5,637 nt of DNA, from assembly GCA_019313765.1 (NCBI GenBank), contig JAFDAP010000139.1, positions 1 through 5,637 of the forward strand, read 5' to 3'. The notes under the pieces were generated by a model. The model ran no database searches. It had not been told where the DNA came from and worked only from the letters and a program-made list of their open reading frames with translations. This stretch comes from Deltaproteobacteria bacterium (GTDB taxonomy: Bacteria > Desulfobacterota > DSM-4660 > Desulfatiglandales > Desulfatiglandaceae). Below, one piece after another: positions 5,608 to 5,637 of the stretch (positions are counted from its first letter, which is position 1; each line of letters begins with the position of its first letter). Both the position numbers and the translations under genes were made by a program.

Positions 5608-5636
5608 TTGACAGTACAAAAAGCGTTTTGTATAGA
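5608..5636 (+). promoter_or_regulatory. Candidate sigma70 promoter reading out of the window to the right
   Basis: Plus-strand TTGACA (5608-5613) is a perfect -35 box, followed at the optimal 17-base spacing by TATAGA (5631-5636), which matches TATAAT at 4 of 6 positions including the first four. It would drive a gene beyond the right edge, divergent from the small membrane-protein gene. The spacer carries an inverted repeat that overlaps the -10 box. Confidence 0.55.
5615..5632. promoter_or_regulatory. Inverted repeat (possible operator) within the rightward promoter
   Basis: TACAAAA (5615-5621) and TTTTGTA (5626-5632) are perfect 7-bp inverted copies around the 4-base centre AGCG. The 18-bp dyad fills the promoter spacer and touches the -10 hexamer, the classic place for a repressor site. 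The responsible regulator cannot be named from this sequence. An RNA hairpin is unlikely to matter, since it lies upstream of the expected transcription start. Confidence 0.45.
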
Positions 5637-5637
5637 G

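Noticed and set aside
1..5637. A novel defence, toxin-antitoxin or biosynthetic system
   Set aside because: The five large genes are all firmly recognisable HAAT transporter components and the only unknown is a small membrane protein, so nothing in the window supports a new multi-gene system.

Overview
The window is a bacterial chromosomal segment carrying one co-directional ABC-transporter operon of the LivKHMGF (branched-chain amino acid-type, HAAT) family. It is read right to left on the minus strand. Five genes account for most of the window: a periplasmic substrate-binding protein (livK-like, 3715-4989), two permeases (livH-like, 2545-3417; livM-like, 1536-2537) and two ATPases (livG-like, 781-1539; livF-like, 26-778). 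The gene order is the textbook K-H-M-G-F. Shine-Dalgarno starts, a periplasmic binding protein and moderate base composition point to a Gram-negative bacterium. Seven cysteines in a secreted binding protein would suit an anaerobe. The style of the intergenic repeat and the divergent LivG/LivF motifs suggest a Desulfobacterota (former Deltaproteobacteria) type genome, but that is an impression and not a demonstrated assignment.

Region by region from the right: 5533-5637 is intergenic. It holds a good sigma70-like promoter pointing out of the window (plus strand, 5608-5636) whose spacer contains a near-perfect inverted repeat, and a weaker promoter candidate facing left. 5101-5532 is a small two-helix membrane protein of unknown function. 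4990-5100 is the livK leader, with a strong ribosome binding site and a compact GCGC-GAA-GCGC hairpin. After livK, 3418-3714 is a 297-base non-coding interval. It is GC-rich (67% by hand count over 3531-3670, above its surroundings) and packed with inverted repeats, and looks like a mobile or repetitive intergenic element lodged between the binding-protein gene and the membrane-component genes. From livH to livF the genes are tightly packed: 7 bases between livH and the preferred livM start, a 4-base ATGA overlap between livM and livG, and 2 bases between livG and livF. This indicates one polycistronic message with translational coupling.

Together LivK captures a small solute in the periplasm, LivH and LivM form the inner-membrane channel, and LivG and LivF form the cytoplasmic ATPase pair. 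The substrate cannot be settled from sequence. The family includes transporters of branched-chain and other amino acids, amides, urea and aromatic acids. The ATPases are asymmetric: LivG has kept its catalytic motifs but lost the LSGGQ-type signature, while LivF has a good signature but lacks the switch histidine. I see no RNA genes, CRISPR array, insertion sequence or defence system. The items most worth checking are the structured livK-livH spacer, the promoter/operator at the right edge and the unknown membrane protein.
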